The notes under the pieces are model-generated. The model worked only from the letters and a program-made list of their open reading frames with translations, did not search any database and had not been told where the DNA came from. This document shows, piece by piece, positions 62,874 through 64,000 of a stretch of 64,000 bases of DNA (its first letter is position 1; each line of letters opens with the position of its first letter). Source of the stretch: Nissolia schottii (lineage: Eukaryota > Streptophyta > Magnoliopsida > Fabales > Fabaceae); assembly GCA_003254905.1 (NCBI GenBank), contig QANU01113349.1, positions 1 through 64,000 of the forward strand, in the 5' to 3' direction. The position numbers were made by a program, and so were the translations under genes.

Positions 62874-63750
62874 GTTATCAAAATCGTGAGTTAACTCGTA
62901 AACTCATACGAGTTTATGAGTTTAAGTAGTAAAATCGAGCTAACTCGCATGTAAACTCATTTCTGGGTAAAATCGGGTAAACTCGAGTAAACTCGTTTCT
63001 GGGTAAAATCGGGTAAACTCGGGTAAACTCGCATAAAATCACTTTACTGCCGAGTTTATGAGTTTACCACAGGCAGGTTTTTTTTTTTTTTTACTCATGC
63101 AACCGTGCTCCGTAGTGCCATTGTGTTTCGTTTCTAATCCATCGTATGTATTTCATCCTTTTCTCAGAGATCTTTTCCACCAGGGTGCGTGACCTCTGTA
63201 TCGCTATCTGTACTTTAGTGTTTTGGATTGGAGGCATCTTCGTCACATACTCGCTTCCTGTGATGCTCAGTACTATGGGACTCGTTGGTATCTTCGGTAT
63301 TTATGTTGTTGTGTGTGTCATCTCCTGGATATTTATGTTCTTGAAGGTTCCAAAAACAAAGGGCATGCCCCTCGAACTCATCACCGAATTCTTTGTTGTC
63401 TGCTCGAAGCAGACTACTTTTGTAAAAAATGAGTGACATTGTTCTTTATATACATTTGCTATATTGGTTGCTCAATACACCGCCTCTCTCTTGTGTTATA
63501 GATTTTACTTGTCAATAAGTTTATGTGGAGGAGAATATGTTCTTGTTCAAACATATGTATTATGTATTATCTATGAATTGAACTTAGAACTCATATATTT
63601 CATCTTCATTAGTGCTTTGTTATGGAGTTAAAAATATTTATGAATTTCAAGTTTTATTAAATATATTTTTGTAGCATAATAATTTTTTAAAATATTTTTA
63701 ATAATAGGTAAACTCGTACGAGTTTACGGAGGCTCCACGAGTTTGATAAC
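62874..63750 (+). mobile_element. Pack-type element with captured sugar-transporter exon, copy 2
   Basis: Starts GTTATCAAAATCGTGAG and ends (complement) GTTATCAAACTCGTGGAG, 877 bp. The layout matches copy 1: AAACTCG-rich subterminal region, T-run, transporter exon, trailing AT-rich sequence, and final 'gtaaactcgtacgagtttac'. No matching target duplication was found (ATTCCATA against AGGCTACG), so one flank may have been altered later. Confidence 0.75.
63168..63436 (+). pseudogene. Captured last exon of a tonoplast monosaccharide transporter (TMT/MSSP), copy 2
   Basis: Follows an acceptor-like CCTTTTCTCAG and stays open to its stop. It reads IFSTRVRDLCIAICTLVFWIG, VTYSLPVMLSTMGLVGIFGI, VVCVISWIFMFLKVP, KTKGMPLELITEFFVV, the end of a TMT/MSSP-type MFS carrier (family: ETKGMPLE-ITEFF). 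The exon frame is intact here, unlike copy 1, although PETKG has become PKTKG. The sequence after the stop is shared with copy 1 and probably came from the donor's 3' UTR. Confidence 0.85.
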
Positions 63751-63895
63751 AGGCTACGGCCGGCCTGGGCCTGTTTACCTACAAAGGCAGGTTTATTAAA
63801 AATCATAAACCCATTTCACCTTCACAGGGTTCGAACCCATGACCCTTACTATACCAGGTATAGTCTTATACCACTAGGCCAGCTAGTCTTTTTGT
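63751..63895 (-). mobile_element. tRNA-derived SINE or similar retroposon
   Basis: On the minus strand, the A-box-like TGGCCTAGTGGT is followed after about 35 bp by the B-box GGTTCGAACCC. The cloverleaf does not close as a tRNA, and the sequence continues into 'gtgaaatgggtttatg' and 'ggtaaacaggcccaggcc'. A SINE with a tRNA head fits best. It directly abuts the Pack-type element, so its far end is uncertain. It is a different family from the three intronic SINEs. Confidence 0.5.
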
Positions 63896-64000
63896 ATTAT
63901 TATTATATGCACTTATATTTATTAGTATAATTATGTTATTTTAATTTTGCTTTTAAACCTAACCCTAAACTGCTGCTGTTGTTCACCTCTTAAATCTTAA

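Noticed and set aside
63820-63895. Possible tRNA gene on the minus strand
   Set aside because: A and B boxes are present, but no closed acceptor stem or anticodon arm could be drawn and the sequence continues as a retroposon body.
63953-63970. Telomere-like 'aaacctaaccctaaac' words
   Set aside because: Only about two irregular units, too short for an interstitial telomere tract.
1-64000. CRISPR arrays, operons, bacterial-type promoters, riboswitches
   Set aside because: The window is plant nuclear DNA with introns. No regularly spaced repeat-spacer array or prokaryotic gene layout is present.

Overview
The window reads as a plant nuclear chromosome from a eudicot, most likely a legume. It is AT-rich with intron-rich plant genes, plant-only families (WRC-JmjC, Kelch-ACBP, PWWP 'PDP', thylakoid-lumen PsbP-like) and a dense layer of plant transposons. 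The legume call is inference from the general look of the proteins and repeats, not from a search. Two single N bases (20964, 62752) show it is assembled draft sequence.

Six host genes can be modelled with splice sites that keep one open frame. PsbP-domain protein (+, 10284-12382, 3 exons, 285 aa). JMJ24-like WRC/RING/JmjC protein (-, 21751-12826, 13 exons, 948 aa), tail-to-tail with the first. DEAD-box helicase RH16/DBP9 (-, 32934-27172, 15 exons, 603 aa). Kelch acyl-CoA-binding protein ACBP4 (+, 40287-48427, 18 exons, 667 aa). PWWP-domain protein of the PDP class (+, 51848-55680, 2 exons, 1095 aa). Short C2-domain protein (+, 59034-59588, one exon, 184 aa). They look like ordinary single-copy housekeeping or chromatin genes and form no joint pathway, although JMJ24 and the PDP protein are both chromatin regulators.

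The rest is mostly transposons. From 1 to 8593 lies the larger part of a decayed CACTA (En/Spm) element on the minus strand, with its terminus and hairpin-like ACCGTCGG subterminal repeats. A 2.77-kb solo LTR with a clean 5-bp target duplication splits those repeats. JMJ24 intron 9 holds a hAT-like element that itself contains a Pack-type element. Between JMJ24 and RH16 lie a MULE remnant, a GRF zinc-finger pseudogene and a second hAT-like element. Between RH16 and ACBP4 lie a chromovirus tail, an LTR-type insertion and a PIF/Harbinger-like element. SINEs sit in introns, and a MITE pair and degenerate AAACAAACATT arrays fill spacers.

The most interesting theme is capture of host-gene fragments by three unrelated kinds of element. 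A GTTATCAAA-ended element carries the last exon of a tonoplast monosaccharide transporter (two copies plus a fragment). A Harbinger-like element carries a fasciclin-like arabinogalactan protein fragment. An LTR-type insertion carries an intron plus exon of an NBS-LRR resistance gene flanked by 18-bp direct repeats. A second point is that the JMJ24-like protein has lost two of the three iron ligands of the demethylase centre while the rest of the gene is intact.
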